A DNA stretch of 64,000 nt from Nitrospirota bacterium (GTDB lineage Bacteria > Nitrospirota > Nitrospiria > SBBL01 > JAADHI01). The position numbers and the translations under genes were made by a program. The stretch is from the NCBI GenBank assembly GCA_029261135.1, contig JAJDBX010000075.1, positions 1-64,000 on the forward strand, in the 5' to 3' direction. Each line of letters begins with the position of its first letter. The stretch's first letter is position 1. Below are positions 8,086-16,494 of this stretch, one piece after another. Below the pieces are notes generated by a model. It saw only the letters and a program-made list of their open reading frames with translations, made no database searches and was not told the origin of the DNA.

Positions 8086-9096
8086 TTGATTATTTTATCG
8101 ATAGAAACATCCTGTGATGAAACAGCCCTTGCCTTGCTGAAAGATGGCGATGTCATATTGGCCGATTTGCTCTCCTCTCAAATTGATCTTCATAAAACCT
8201 ACGGCGGAGTTGTGCCAGAGCTGGCCTGCCGTAGACACATCGAAGTCATCGGCCCGCTGCTCAACGAAACACTCCAAGAAGCACAGATTACACTGGGTGA
8301 AATCGACGCCATCGCGGTTACTGTCGGCCCCGGCCTCATTGGTGCCTTGCTGGTGGGCGTCTCTTTCGCAAAATCACTGGCCTATGCCCTGGGTAAACCG
8401 CTTTTGCCCGTGCATCACCTCGCCGGTCATATCAGCGCCGTGTTCATCGAACATCGAATAATCTGCTTTCCTGCTGTGGCATTGGTCGTTTCAGGTGGAC
8501 ACACCAACCTGTATTACATGGCTGAACGGGCAAACTACAAATTGATTGGACAAACGGTGGATGACGCCGCAGGAGAAGCATTAGATAAAGGCGCAAGAAT
8601 GCTCGGCCTGGGTTATCCGGGTGGTCCGGTCATCGACCGGCTGGCAAAAACAGGGGATGTTGAAAAGTTCCCCTTCAAAGTTCCCTACCGTTCTTCTGAA
8701 CACAACAATTTCAGCTTCAGTGGATTAAAAACCGCCCTTAAACAAGCGCTTTTAAAAGTGTCGCCTGATCAACAAGAAGACCCCCGTTTTCAAAATGATA
8801 TCGCTGCGGGATTTCAGGAAGCCATTGTGCGCAGCCTCATCGAGAAAACCATTCAGGCCGCAAAAAAAGCTTATGTCCAGAGCATCATCGTCTGCGGCGG
8901 GGTGGCCTCCAATAGTTTGTTGAGAAGCAGAATTGCAAAAGAAGCCATACAACTCGGGATGGACACCCATATCCCCTCTCCCCAATATTGCACCGACAAC
9001 GGTGCCATGATTGCCATGGCGGGTGCTATTGCTTTTGAAAAGGGACACCACGCACCCTTAAATTTAAACCCCAATCCAAACCTGAAAATCAGCTAA
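8086..9096 (+). CDS. tsaD: tRNA N6-adenosine threonylcarbamoyltransferase TsaD
   Basis: Catalytic subunit that transfers the threonylcarbamoyl group to A37 of tRNAs reading ANN codons, acting with TsaB and TsaE. The start ILSIETSCDETA, the metal-binding VHHLAGHISA, the phosphate-binding VVSGGHTNLYY and the late CTDNGAMIAMAG segment are all intact; 336 residues is the normal length. The start is a TTG at 8086, forced by the family N-terminus, with a poor ribosome site; translation may be coupled to yajQ, which ends 12 bases upstream. Confidence 0.96.
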   Translation: MIILSIETSCDETALALLKDGDVILADLLSSQIDLHKTYGGVVPELACRRHIEVIGPLLNETLQEAQITLGEIDAIAVTVGPGLIGALLVGVSFAKSLAYALGKPLLPVHHLAGHISAVFIEHRIICFPAVALVVSGGHTNLYYMAERANYKLIGQTVDDAAGEALDKGARMLGLGYPGGPVIDRLAKTGDVEKFPFKVPYRSSEHNNFSFSGLKTALKQALLKVSPDQQEDPRFQNDIAAGFQEAIVRSLIEKTIQAAKKAYVQSIIVCGGVASNSLLRSRIAKEAIQLGMDTHIPSPQYCTDNGAMIAMAGAIAFEKGHHAPLNLNPNPNLKIS

Positions 9097-9128
9097 TACG
9101 ATACACTTTTTATAGATTCCTCTGGCAT

Positions 9129-9157
9129 TTGACAGGTCATTTTGTGTGGCGTATTCT
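9129..9157 (+). promoter_or_regulatory. Sigma-70 type promoter ahead of the cus genes
   Basis: TTGACA (9129-9134) and TATTCT (9152-9157) separated by 17 bases. It lies between tsaD and the small exported protein that heads the copper efflux cluster. A CCTCTC/GAGAGG inverted repeat at 9189-9203 lies between it and the first ribosome site and could be an operator or an mRNA hairpin. Confidence 0.6.
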
Positions 9158-9227
9158 GAACTTGATTCACTAGAACAATACTAAATTGCCTCTCTGAGAG
9201 AGGTTGCTTCTAGCAAGGAGTTCCCTG

Positions 9228-9572
9228 ATGAAGCATTTCAGATCAAATCGGTTCGTCCGAGTGCTTGCCGTTTTGCTTCCCGTACTCCTCTTTGCAAGTC
9301 AGAATAGACTGTTCTGTTCAGAAAGTACGGTCACGACCCTATCGGCAGACATTTTTAACCCCACGATGATTCAAGCCGAAAAAGGCACTTGCGAATTTGA
9401 AGCCCATACGATGGGGATCGATTGTTCTCATCTATGCCACTTTAATCCCATAAGTGCACCATCGCCTCAGCATATGACATCTCTCGTGCCGAGGGATTAC
9501 CCGATGTCTTCAAGCCAATCTTCTTCAAGGGGAATGGTTGATTATATATTTCATCCTCCGGCCCTCTTCTGA
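9228..9572 (+). CDS. Small exported protein at the head of the cus cluster
   Basis: A 114-residue protein starting at an ATG preceded by AAGGAG. A signal peptide or membrane anchor is clear (basic start KHFRSNR, then a hydrophobic stretch to about residue 27). The mature part is rich in Cys, His and Met, including CEFEAH, CSHLCHFNP and several Met-Ser runs, and ends in FHPPALF. Small proteins with a C-terminal PP motif often head RND metal-efflux operons; their role is unclear, possibly metal binding in the periplasm. It precedes the TolC-type gene by 148 bases, with a T-rich hairpin in between. Confidence 0.65.
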   Translation: MKHFRSNRFVRVLAVLLPVLLFASQNRLFCSESTVTTLSADIFNPTMIQAEKGTCEFEAHTMGIDCSHLCHFNPISAPSPQHMTSLVPRDYPMSSSQSSSRGMVDYIFHPPALF

Positions 9573-9593
9573 TCTCACATAAAGCACCTTTAC

Positions 9594-9626
9594 GTCTTTT
9601 TTCAGACGAATAAGAAGAAAAAAGAC
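9594..9626 (+). terminator. Hairpin between the small exported protein and cusC
   Basis: GTCTTTTTTC (9594-9603) pairs perfectly with GAAAAAAGAC (9617-9626). The T-run lies inside the stem, so termination is possible but weak; it may instead reduce read-through into cusC or stabilise the upstream message. Confidence 0.35.
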
Positions 9627-9720
9627 TTGAGCTGTGTCCAAGACCCACGCCGTAAGATCGATTTAGCTCTTTTAGGGATAGACAACAAGTTACATCAGAG
9701 CAAAATCAGGAGGTTCTGAA

Positions 9721-11031
9721 ATGTTTCATCATCGCTTTTATTTAATTTTATTCTCTCTTGTTTGCGTCTTTTTTCCTTGGGAAGGATGGGGAGAACAGGC
9801 CAGGGATGGCTCGAAAGAAAAACCTCTGCTTTTGCAGGAAGCGCTCTCCGAAGCACTGGCTCAAAATCCGGGTCTTAAGAAAATGGACTCAAAAGCAAAG
9901 GCCTTGGCCCAAAAACCCTCGCAAGCGAAGGCCTTGCCAGATCCATATTTAAGCCTCAATGCGCGTAATCTTCCGACCGACAGCTTTGATACCGAACAGG
10001 AGCCGATGACACAATTCCAAGTAGGCATCATGCAGGCCTTTCCTTTTCCCGGAAAACGGGCCTTAAAAAAAGAAACGGCGCAATTTCAGGCACAGGCCGC
10101 AGACAAATCAGTGAGTGAAATGCGCTTGATGCTCATCCGGCAGGTCAAAACGCGCTGGTGGTCAATTTTTAAAAATGACCGGGCTTTAGAGATTATCCAG
10201 CAAAATAAAGCACTGCTCACACAATTTGTTGAAATTGCTCAGACCAAGTACAGAGTGGGGCAGGGTTTACAACAGGATGTGTTACTGGCCCAATTAGAGT
10301 TGTCCAAATTACTTGATCTTGAAATCACCCTTGGTGCGAAGCGACGCAAGGCAGAATCGGCTTTAAATGGCCTTTTGAACCGTCGGACCGAGCAGCCCAT
10401 TTTGATTCCGAAGTCTGTTTCAGAACAGTTGCTCCCGGCCCCGAATGAAAAAGCCTTGCTACAAGCTTATAAAAAAGACCGCCCCCTACTGGCTGCCGTG
10501 AAAGACCAGATCTCTGCCGCTCGCACACGCCTTGATTTAGCCAAAAAAGGCTATGAACCGGATTTCAGACTCGGTGCCGTCTACGGCTACAGGGAGGGAC
10601 AAAACCCGGGTCGCGGAGATCGCTCCGACTTTGTCAGCCTGCTTTTTTCGATGAACCTGCCGATCTACGGGAAAAACAAACAAAGCAAGGCTATTGATCA
10701 GCGCCTGGATGAACTCAGTACGGCACGCTGGTCACTTGCAGACCATCAAAAACAAATTGAAGTAGAAATCTCCGCAACTTTGGCCGGATATCGTCAACTG
10801 AGTGCACAAGTCTCTTTATTTAAAACGGGTATTATTCCACAGGCAAAACAGACCGTCGCTTCGATGTTGTCCGGCTATCAAGTGAACAAAGTCGATTTTC
10901 TTAACCTGGTGCAGGCACAACTCACGCTGTACAACTTTGAAATTCAGTATTGGAAGACATTCAGCGAGGCAAATATCTCATTGGCGCGGCTCGCCCATGT
11001 TATTGGAAAGGAGCAAATCAATGCGAAATAA
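9721..11031 (+). CDS. cusC: TolC-type outer membrane channel of the CusCBA system
   Basis: Outer-membrane efflux channel of 436 residues, with a signal peptide in the first 24 residues and two repeated helical-barrel modules typical of the OEP/TolC family. The segment GIMQAFPFPGKRALKKETA, followed by long amphipathic helices and a second SLLFSMNLPIYGKNKQSKA module, is characteristic. It would form the exit duct for copper or silver passed on by the adaptor and RND pump encoded next. AGGAGGT lies before the ATG, and the end overlaps the adaptor start by 11 bases, a sign of translational coupling. Confidence 0.92.
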   Translation: MFHHRFYLILFSLVCVFFPWEGWGEQARDGSKEKPLLLQEALSEALAQNPGLKKMDSKAKALAQKPSQAKALPDPYLSLNARNLPTDSFDTEQEPMTQFQVGIMQAFPFPGKRALKKETAQFQAQAADKSVSEMRLMLIRQVKTRWWSIFKNDRALEIIQQNKALLTQFVEIAQTKYRVGQGLQQDVLLAQLELSKLLDLEITLGAKRRKAESALNGLLNRRTEQPILIPKSVSEQLLPAPNEKALLQAYKKDRPLLAAVKDQISAARTRLDLAKKGYEPDFRLGAVYGYREGQNPGRGDRSDFVSLLFSMNLPIYGKNKQSKAIDQRLDELSTARWSLADHQKQIEVEISATLAGYRQLSAQVSLFKTGIIPQAKQTVASMLSGYQVNKVDFLNLVQAQLTLYNFEIQYWKTFSEANISLARLAHVIGKEQINAK

Positions 11032-12358
11032 TCTACTGTTTGCGATTGTCGCACTTGTACTCGGATTGTCCGGGGGCTATTGGTTTGCGAATCAGAATCC
11101 AAAGCATGGGGCGAGCCCTGTTTCAGAAACAATCGGCCCCAAGCCTCTCTTTTACCGTCACCCGATGAATCCCGGCATGACCTCGGTCACGCCCACAAAA
11201 GATGACATGGGCATGGCCTATATTCCTGTTTACGCCGATGATGCAAAAAATGAGAATGCCGTCGTCGGTACAGTTAAAATTGATCCCGTCACCACTCAAA
11301 ATATCGGGGTAAGAACAGCGATGGCGGCGTTAAAAACCCTTTCACGCACGATCAAGACCATTGGACGTGTGGACTACGATGAAGAACGCCTTTCCCGTCT
11401 GCACCCGAAAACCCAAGGGTGGATCGAAAAACTCTATATTGATAAAACGGGACAGCCGGTTTCGAAAGACATGTTGTTGCTCAGCATTTATTCGCCGCAG
11501 TTGGTGAGCAGCCAGCAAGAATATTTATTGGCTTTGGACAATCAGAAAGTGCTGGCCGACAGCCCCATTGAAAGCATCCAACAAGGTGCTCAGGCCCTTG
11601 TCGATTCGTCCAGAGAACGCTTGAAACTTTTGGACGTACCGGAGCACCAAATTGAAGAGTTGGAAAAAAAACGGCAGGTTAAACAATATCTGCACATCCA
11701 CTCCCCTTTTGATGGTTTTGTACTACACATTGGCGCACGGCAGGGTCAATTCGTCACGCCTAAAACGGAGATCTACCGCATTGCCGGCCTCAATAAAGTA
11801 TGGGTGTATGTCGATATTTACGAATACGAATTACCCTGGATTACCGTGGGCGATACAGGAGAAATGACACTCACTGCCCTGCCCAGTCAAAGTTTTACCG
11901 GTAAAATCACCTACATTTATCCCTATGTTGAAGCCAAGACACGCACCATCAAAGTCCGTCTCGAATTTGATAATTCAAAAGGCCTGCTGAAACCCGATAT
12001 GTATGCCGAAGTCAGTATTCGGGCTACCCGGCAGATTGATGCTGTTGTAATTCCTTCTGAAGCCATTCTGCGTGCCGATGGAAAAGAACGGGTCTTTGTG
12101 GTGCGCAGTCCCGGAAAATTTGAACCCAGGGCAGTCAAGGTGGGCATCGAATCCGGCAATGAAAGCCAAATTATTGAAGGGCTACGATCGGGCGAAAAGG
12201 TTGTGACCTCGGCACAGTTTCTCATTGATTCGGAAAGCCGTCTGAATGAAGCCGTCGGCAAAATGATGGAGCTAAAAAAAGAAGAGACTTCAGAAGCACC
12301 TGCCTCTGGGGAAAAAGACAGAAATAAAATGGAAGGGATGGAAATGGAGAATAAATAA
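11021..12358 (+). CDS. cusB: RND periplasmic adaptor, CusB-like, with heavy-metal binding domain
   Basis: Membrane-fusion protein of 445 residues linking the RND pump to the outer-membrane channel. The ATG at 11021 follows GGAG and overlaps the cusC stop. One N-terminal helix anchors it, then comes a heavy-metal binding domain with the pattern YRHPMNPGMTS...DMGMAYIPVY (about residues 46-75), rich in His and Met and known from copper/silver systems. Lipoyl, hairpin and beta-barrel domains follow (HSPFDGFVLHIGARQGQFV; KVWVYVDIYEYELPWI). The Met-rich tail (MEGMEMENK) is a further possible Cu(I) site. Together these support monovalent copper or silver export. Confidence 0.93.
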   Translation: MRNNLLFAIVALVLGLSGGYWFANQNPKHGASPVSETIGPKPLFYRHPMNPGMTSVTPTKDDMGMAYIPVYADDAKNENAVVGTVKIDPVTTQNIGVRTAMAALKTLSRTIKTIGRVDYDEERLSRLHPKTQGWIEKLYIDKTGQPVSKDMLLLSIYSPQLVSSQQEYLLALDNQKVLADSPIESIQQGAQALVDSSRERLKLLDVPEHQIEELEKKRQVKQYLHIHSPFDGFVLHIGARQGQFVTPKTEIYRIAGLNKVWVYVDIYEYELPWITVGDTGEMTLTALPSQSFTGKITYIYPYVEAKTRTIKVRLEFDNSKGLLKPDMYAEVSIRATRQIDAVVIPSEAILRADGKERVFVVRSPGKFEPRAVKVGIESGNESQIIEGLRSGEKVVTSAQFLIDSESRLNEAVGKMMELKKEETSEAPASGEKDRNKMEGMEMENK

Positions 12359-12362
12359 AAAC

Positions 12363-12393
12363 GTCATTCCGGCATGATGTAAGCCGGAATGAC
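12363..12393. repeat. REP-like palindrome between cusB and cusA
   Basis: GTCATTCCGGC (12363-12373) and GCCGGAATGAC (12383-12393) form a perfect 11-bp stem with a 9-base loop in the 78-base gap between cusB and cusA. This palindrome type, with GTCATTCC arms, is a common short extragenic repeat in many bacteria. It probably stabilises or tunes the message. No second copy was seen in this window. Confidence 0.75.
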
Positions 12394-12436
12394 AAGAATT
12401 TTCAGTTTTTGAATTTGTAAAAATAAGGATCTCGCC

Positions 12437-15400
12437 GTGATTCGTAAAATCATTGAACTTTCCATCAACAATCGTTTTCTGGTCATCCTTTTCACCCTCA
12501 TGGTTTTGGGTGGCGGCTTGCTTGCCCTGAAAAATACCCCGCTCGACGCCATCCCAGATCTCTCCGATGTCCAGGTCATTGTCATGACAAAATATCCGGG
12601 ACAAGATCCTCAGGTCGTCGAAGATCAAGTCACCTATAGCCTCACCACGGCGATGCTTTCTGTGCCGGCGGCCAAACTGGTTCGTGGCTATTCCTTTTTT
12701 GGTGTGTCTTTTGTGTATATTATTTTTGAAGACGGCACGGACATGTATTGGGCGCGAAGTCGCGTGCTGGAATATCTCAACTTTGTCTCCGACCGGCTGC
12801 CTCCCAATGTCACCCCGAAACTGGGTCCCGATGCTACCGGGGTCGGCTGGGTTTTCCAATATGCCATCGTGGATAAAACCGGCAAATATGATCTGGCCGA
12901 ACTCAGAAGTATTCAAGACTGGTTCCTGCGTTATGAATTGCAAACTGTGCCGGGTGTCGCCGAAGTTGCCAGCATTGGGGGTTTTGTCAAACAGTACCAA
13001 GTCGCGGTCGATCCCAACAAACTGCTCGCCTATAAAATTCCGATTAAGAAAGTCATGATGGCGGTACGACGCAGCAACAACGATGTCGGCGGCCGCTTGC
13101 TCGAAATGGCCGAAACGGAATACATGGTGCGCGGCATCGGTTATCTCAAAGGCATTGATGACCTCAAAAGTATTCCCATTGGTCTTGACCACCAAGGCAC
13201 CCCTATTTTGTTGAAAGATGTGGCACACATCCACATCGGCCCGGAAATTCGCCGGGGACTACTGGATTTCAACGGTGAAGGGGAAGTCGTGGGTGGCATT
13301 GTCATTATGCGCTACGGCGAAAATGCCCTAGAAGTCATCAACGCTGTGAAAGATCGCCTGGAATCGCTTAAAGACAGTCTGCCGGAGGGGGTCGACGTGC
13401 TGGCGATCTATGATCGTTCCAGCCTCATTGAACGTGCCATAGAAACCCTTAAAACATCACTCCTGGAAGAAATGATCGTGGTTGCAGTGGTCTGTGCTGT
13501 TTTCCTGCTTCACTTCCGCTCGGCGCTCGTTGCCATTTTAGTGCTGCCAATCGCTATTTTGATCTCATTTTCCCTGATGTATCTTCAGGGGCTTAATGCA
13601 AATATTATGTCATTAAGTGGCATCGCCATTGCCATCGGCGCGATGATTGATGGGGCCATTGTCATGGTCGAAAATGCCCATAAACATCTGGAACGGGGGA
13701 AGATTACCGACCACTGGAAGATTGTTGCAGAGTCCTCAAAAGAAGTGGGCCCGGCACTGTTCTTTTCGCTCTTAATTATTACCATCTCCTTCATGCCTGT
13801 TTTTACGCTACAGGCGCAAGAAGGACGACTTTTTGCCCCACTGGCCTTCACCAAAACCTATGCCATGGCGGCAGCGGCCCTTCTTTCTATTACGCTCGTA
13901 CCGGTTTTGATGGGTTATCTCATTCGAGGCCGAATTGTTTCAGAAGCAAAAAACCCCATCGTGCGTGCGCTTTTATTTTTCTACCAACCCTTGTTGAAAA
14001 CCGCACTGCGCTTCAAAGAAGGTGTCATCGTTCTTGCCATCCTGGTGGTCGCTGTGACGATGATTCCGCTCAACCGTTTGGGCTCGGAGTTTATGCCGCC
14101 TTTAAACGAAGGCGATATTCTTTACATGCCTTCGACGCTTCCGGGCATTTCGATCACAAAAGTCAAAGAATTACTTCAGCAGACGGACCGCATTATTAAG
14201 ACTTTTCCCGAAGTGCATCATGTATTGGGCAAGGCAGGTCGTGCTGAAACGGCCACCGACCCCGCGCCTTTGAGCATGATGGAAACCGTCATTACCTTAA
14301 AGCCCGAATCGGAGTGGCGAGAGGGTTTGACAATGGAGAAGCTGGTGGAGGAGATGGACACCGCCTTAAATATCCCCGGTGTGTCCAACGCCTGGACGAT
14401 GCCGATTAAAACGCGCATCGACATGCTTTCCACCGGCATCAAAACCCCCGTCGGCATTAAAGTCGCCGGAGAAAATTTGAAAATTTTAGAAACCATCGGG
14501 AAACGGCTGGAGACCGTCCTGAAAAAAGTGCCCGGCACACTCAGCGTTTACAGTGAACGGGTCGCCGGTGGCAATTTCTTGGATATCAATATCCGCCGTG
14601 ATGATGCAGCGCGCTACGGCCTCACGGTGGGTGATATTCAGGAGGTCATCAAATCGGCCTTGGGCGGGATGAATATTACCTACACGGTTGAAGGGCTCGA
14701 ACGCTATCCCGTGAATCTGCGTTATGGTCGCGGCAACCGAGAAAACCTGGGTGAGCTCAAACGCATCTTGATTCCCACACCGATGGGTCGACAGATTCCG
14801 CTGGCTCAGCTTGCAGATATCCAGATCAAACGCGGTGCGCCTGTGCTCAAGAGTGAAAATGCCCGTTTAAATGCCTGGACTTACATCGATATTCGCGACA
14901 TCGATGTCGGTACTTATGTCGCCCAAGCACAAAAAGTGGTGGCGGAAGAGATTCAATTACCCCAGGGCTATACACTAAAGTGGAGCGGTCAGTACGAATA
15001 CATGGAACGTGCCAAGGCGCGTCTCACCCTGGTCGTCCCGCTCACCCTCCTAATCATTTTTTTGCTGCTCTATTTTAATTTTAAAAGTGTCGCGGAAAGC
15101 CTCATCGTCCTCGTGTCTCTCCCTTTTTCCTTTGTGGGTGGTATTTGGCTGATGGATGTTTTGGGCTACAACATGAGCGTCGCCGTCGGTATCGGATTTA
15201 TCGCACTCGCTGGCCTTTCTGTTGAAATTGCCGTTGTCATGCTGGTTTACCTCGACCTCTATTATGAGGAACACCTGCGTAATGGCACACTGCAAACACG
15301 TGAGGACCTGTTTGAAATTATTTTGGAAGGGGCCGGAAAACGCATTCGACCCGTTGTCATGGCCCTCGCCACCACCGTGGGCGGCCTGCTCCCCATTATG

Positions 15401-15550
15401 TGGGGTACGGGCACTGGCTCTCAAGTGATGAAACGTATTGCGGCCCCGATGGTGGGCGGCATGCTCTCCTCTACCGTCCTCACACTCCTGGTCATTCCGG
15501 CGATCTACGCTCTTTGGAAGGGTTGGAGTCTGAAAGAAAAAACCGAATAA
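12437..15550 (+). CDS. cusA: CusA-type Cu(I)/Ag(I) RND efflux pump
   Basis: Inner-membrane proton-driven RND pump of 1037 residues with twelve helices and two large periplasmic loops. The TM4 motif GIAIAIGAMIDGAIVMVENAHK in the CusA/SilA form, rather than the divalent CzcA form, points to monovalent metals. The three methionines that bind Cu(I) in E. coli CusA (M573, M623, M672) are all present at M564 (ILYMPSTLPG), M614 (PLSMMETV) and M663 (RIDMLSTG), with a constant offset of nine. The start is GTG after AAGGA. It follows cusC and cusB in one operon; a decayed P-II gene comes next. Confidence 0.96.
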   Translation: MIRKIIELSINNRFLVILFTLMVLGGGLLALKNTPLDAIPDLSDVQVIVMTKYPGQDPQVVEDQVTYSLTTAMLSVPAAKLVRGYSFFGVSFVYIIFEDGTDMYWARSRVLEYLNFVSDRLPPNVTPKLGPDATGVGWVFQYAIVDKTGKYDLAELRSIQDWFLRYELQTVPGVAEVASIGGFVKQYQVAVDPNKLLAYKIPIKKVMMAVRRSNNDVGGRLLEMAETEYMVRGIGYLKGIDDLKSIPIGLDHQGTPILLKDVAHIHIGPEIRRGLLDFNGEGEVVGGIVIMRYGENALEVINAVKDRLESLKDSLPEGVDVLAIYDRSSLIERAIETLKTSLLEEMIVVAVVCAVFLLHFRSALVAILVLPIAILISFSLMYLQGLNANIMSLSGIAIAIGAMIDGAIVMVENAHKHLERGKITDHWKIVAESSKEVGPALFFSLLIITISFMPVFTLQAQEGRLFAPLAFTKTYAMAAAALLSITLVPVLMGYLIRGRIVSEAKNPIVRALLFFYQPLLKTALRFKEGVIVLAILVVAVTMIPLNRLGSEFMPPLNEGDILYMPSTLPGISITKVKELLQQTDRIIKTFPEVHHVLGKAGRAETATDPAPLSMMETVITLKPESEWREGLTMEKLVEEMDTALNIPGVSNAWTMPIKTRIDMLSTGIKTPVGIKVAGENLKILETIGKRLETVLKKVPGTLSVYSERVAGGNFLDINIRRDDAARYGLTVGDIQEVIKSALGGMNITYTVEGLERYPVNLRYGRGNRENLGELKRILIPTPMGRQIPLAQLADIQIKRGAPVLKSENARLNAWTYIDIRDIDVGTYVAQAQKVVAEEIQLPQGYTLKWSGQYEYMERAKARLTLVVPLTLLIIFLLLYFNFKSVAESLIVLVSLPFSFVGGIWLMDVLGYNMSVAVGIGFIALAGLSVEIAVVMLVYLDLYYEEHLRNGTLQTREDLFEIILEGAGKRIRPVVMALATTVGGLLPIMWGTGTGSQVMKRIAAPMVGGMLSSTVLTLLVIPAIYALWKGWSLKEKTE

Positions 15551-15618
15551 AGGAAGACTCCTCTTCGAAAAAGGAGGGCGAGGAGGGTAGAGCTTCAAAA
15601 ACGAGATAAGGAGAAACC

Positions 15619-15978
15619 CTGAAAGAAATCAAAGCTTATGTGAGAACCCTCAAGGTTGAAGAAGTCATCCGAGCGCTCTAAGCGGCGGGCATGCCTGGTA
15701 TCTGCGTCATCAATGTGAATACCTTCTGTTTTCCATCAGAGGTCGAGCTTTAACGCAAAAAGATGTCGCTTGAATACGTGGAAAATGACCGCCATATTTC
15801 AAAACTGGAGATTGTCTGCCAAGATGCGGACACCTCCGGCTTTGTGGATATCATCCAAAGAAAGGCCTTTACCAGACACAAAGGAGGCGGTTATATCTTT
15901 GTCTCCGAAATCAAAGAAGCCGCCAAAATCTGAATCGGCGAGAGGGATAATGCGGCCTTGCGTAATCCACATCAATAA
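15619..15978 (+). pseudogene. P-II family protein gene with three in-frame stops
   Basis: One uninterrupted frame of 120 codons encodes a recognisable P-II-like signal protein: a KEIKAYVRTLKVEEVIRAL start, a GMPGICVINV strand, KLEIVCQD, HKGGGYIFVSEIKEAAKI and a final IGERD segment. It is broken by TAA at 15679-15681, TAA at 15751-15753 and TGA at 15931-15933 (probably from CGA), and the start codon is CTG. A ribosome site (AAGGAG) survives. P-II-like genes linked to RND metal pumps are a known subgroup (PII-NG). Loss by substitution without frame changes suggests fairly recent decay. A second broken P-II gene follows the other RND pump at 31054. Confidence 0.85.
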
Positions 15979-16049
15979 AACTGACTTCAAACCCAGGTTC
16001 ACGCTCGGAACTTGACATCGGCGAGGTTTTTAGTCTAAAAGAGGAATTG

Positions 16050-16406
16050 GTGAAAACGACACACACACAAACCCAAAAGCTATTGCTCTGGGTCGTGATC
16101 CTTGTGGCGGCCACTTCTCTCTGCGGTATTGGCAGCTTTCAGAAGGATATGCCCCATTCCAGTGAATCGTCGCATGCGGCTTTCAGTTGTATGCTCGGTT
16201 CCTGCGATACTCTGACTTCCAAAAGCCTCTCCATACCCGATACCGTCAAGGGGTTTCTCTGTTTGCTCAGCCTGGCGCTGCTCCCTCTCTTGTTCCATCT
16301 TTTCTACCTTGAGGCACCCGCCCAAATCGCATTTCTCAGAGATCCACACTTACACAAGAGAAATGCGCCCCGACTTTACCAGCTTCACGCCACATACCTG
16401 ATTTGA
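16050..16406 (+). CDS. Hypothetical membrane protein of the copper island (118 aa)
   Basis: Unrecognised protein with two hydrophobic helices, about residues 10-28 and 68-90, the first possibly a signal anchor. Between them lies a short periplasmic segment with two Cys (CMLGSC) and several His and Ser, which could bind metal. The GTG start at 16050 follows GAGG. The C-terminal tail is basic and His-rich (DPHLHKRNAPRLYQLH). It sits between the decayed P-II gene and the cytochrome-porin gene on the same strand and resembles the small accessory proteins often found in metal-efflux clusters. Confidence 0.55.
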   Translation: MKTTHTQTQKLLLWVVILVAATSLCGIGSFQKDMPHSSESSHAAFSCMLGSCDTLTSKSLSIPDTVKGFLCLLSLALLPLLFHLFYLEAPAQIAFLRDPHLHKRNAPRLYQLHATYLI

Positions 16407-16494
16407 TCCGAACCATTTTTTAATATTTTTTACTCCAATTCATTTGGAGCAATGGATCAGAACAGACTTGTTTTCCTGTTGAGAGGAGTACGTG

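Noticed and set aside
12290-13234. Long minus-strand open frame (314 codons) over cusB-cusA
   Set aside because: It runs antisense to well-conserved cus genes, has no ribosome site and its His/Asn-rich composition is that expected from the complement.
15050-15598. Minus-strand open frame of 182 codons at the end of cusA
   Set aside because: Antisense to conserved RND helices; no start signals.
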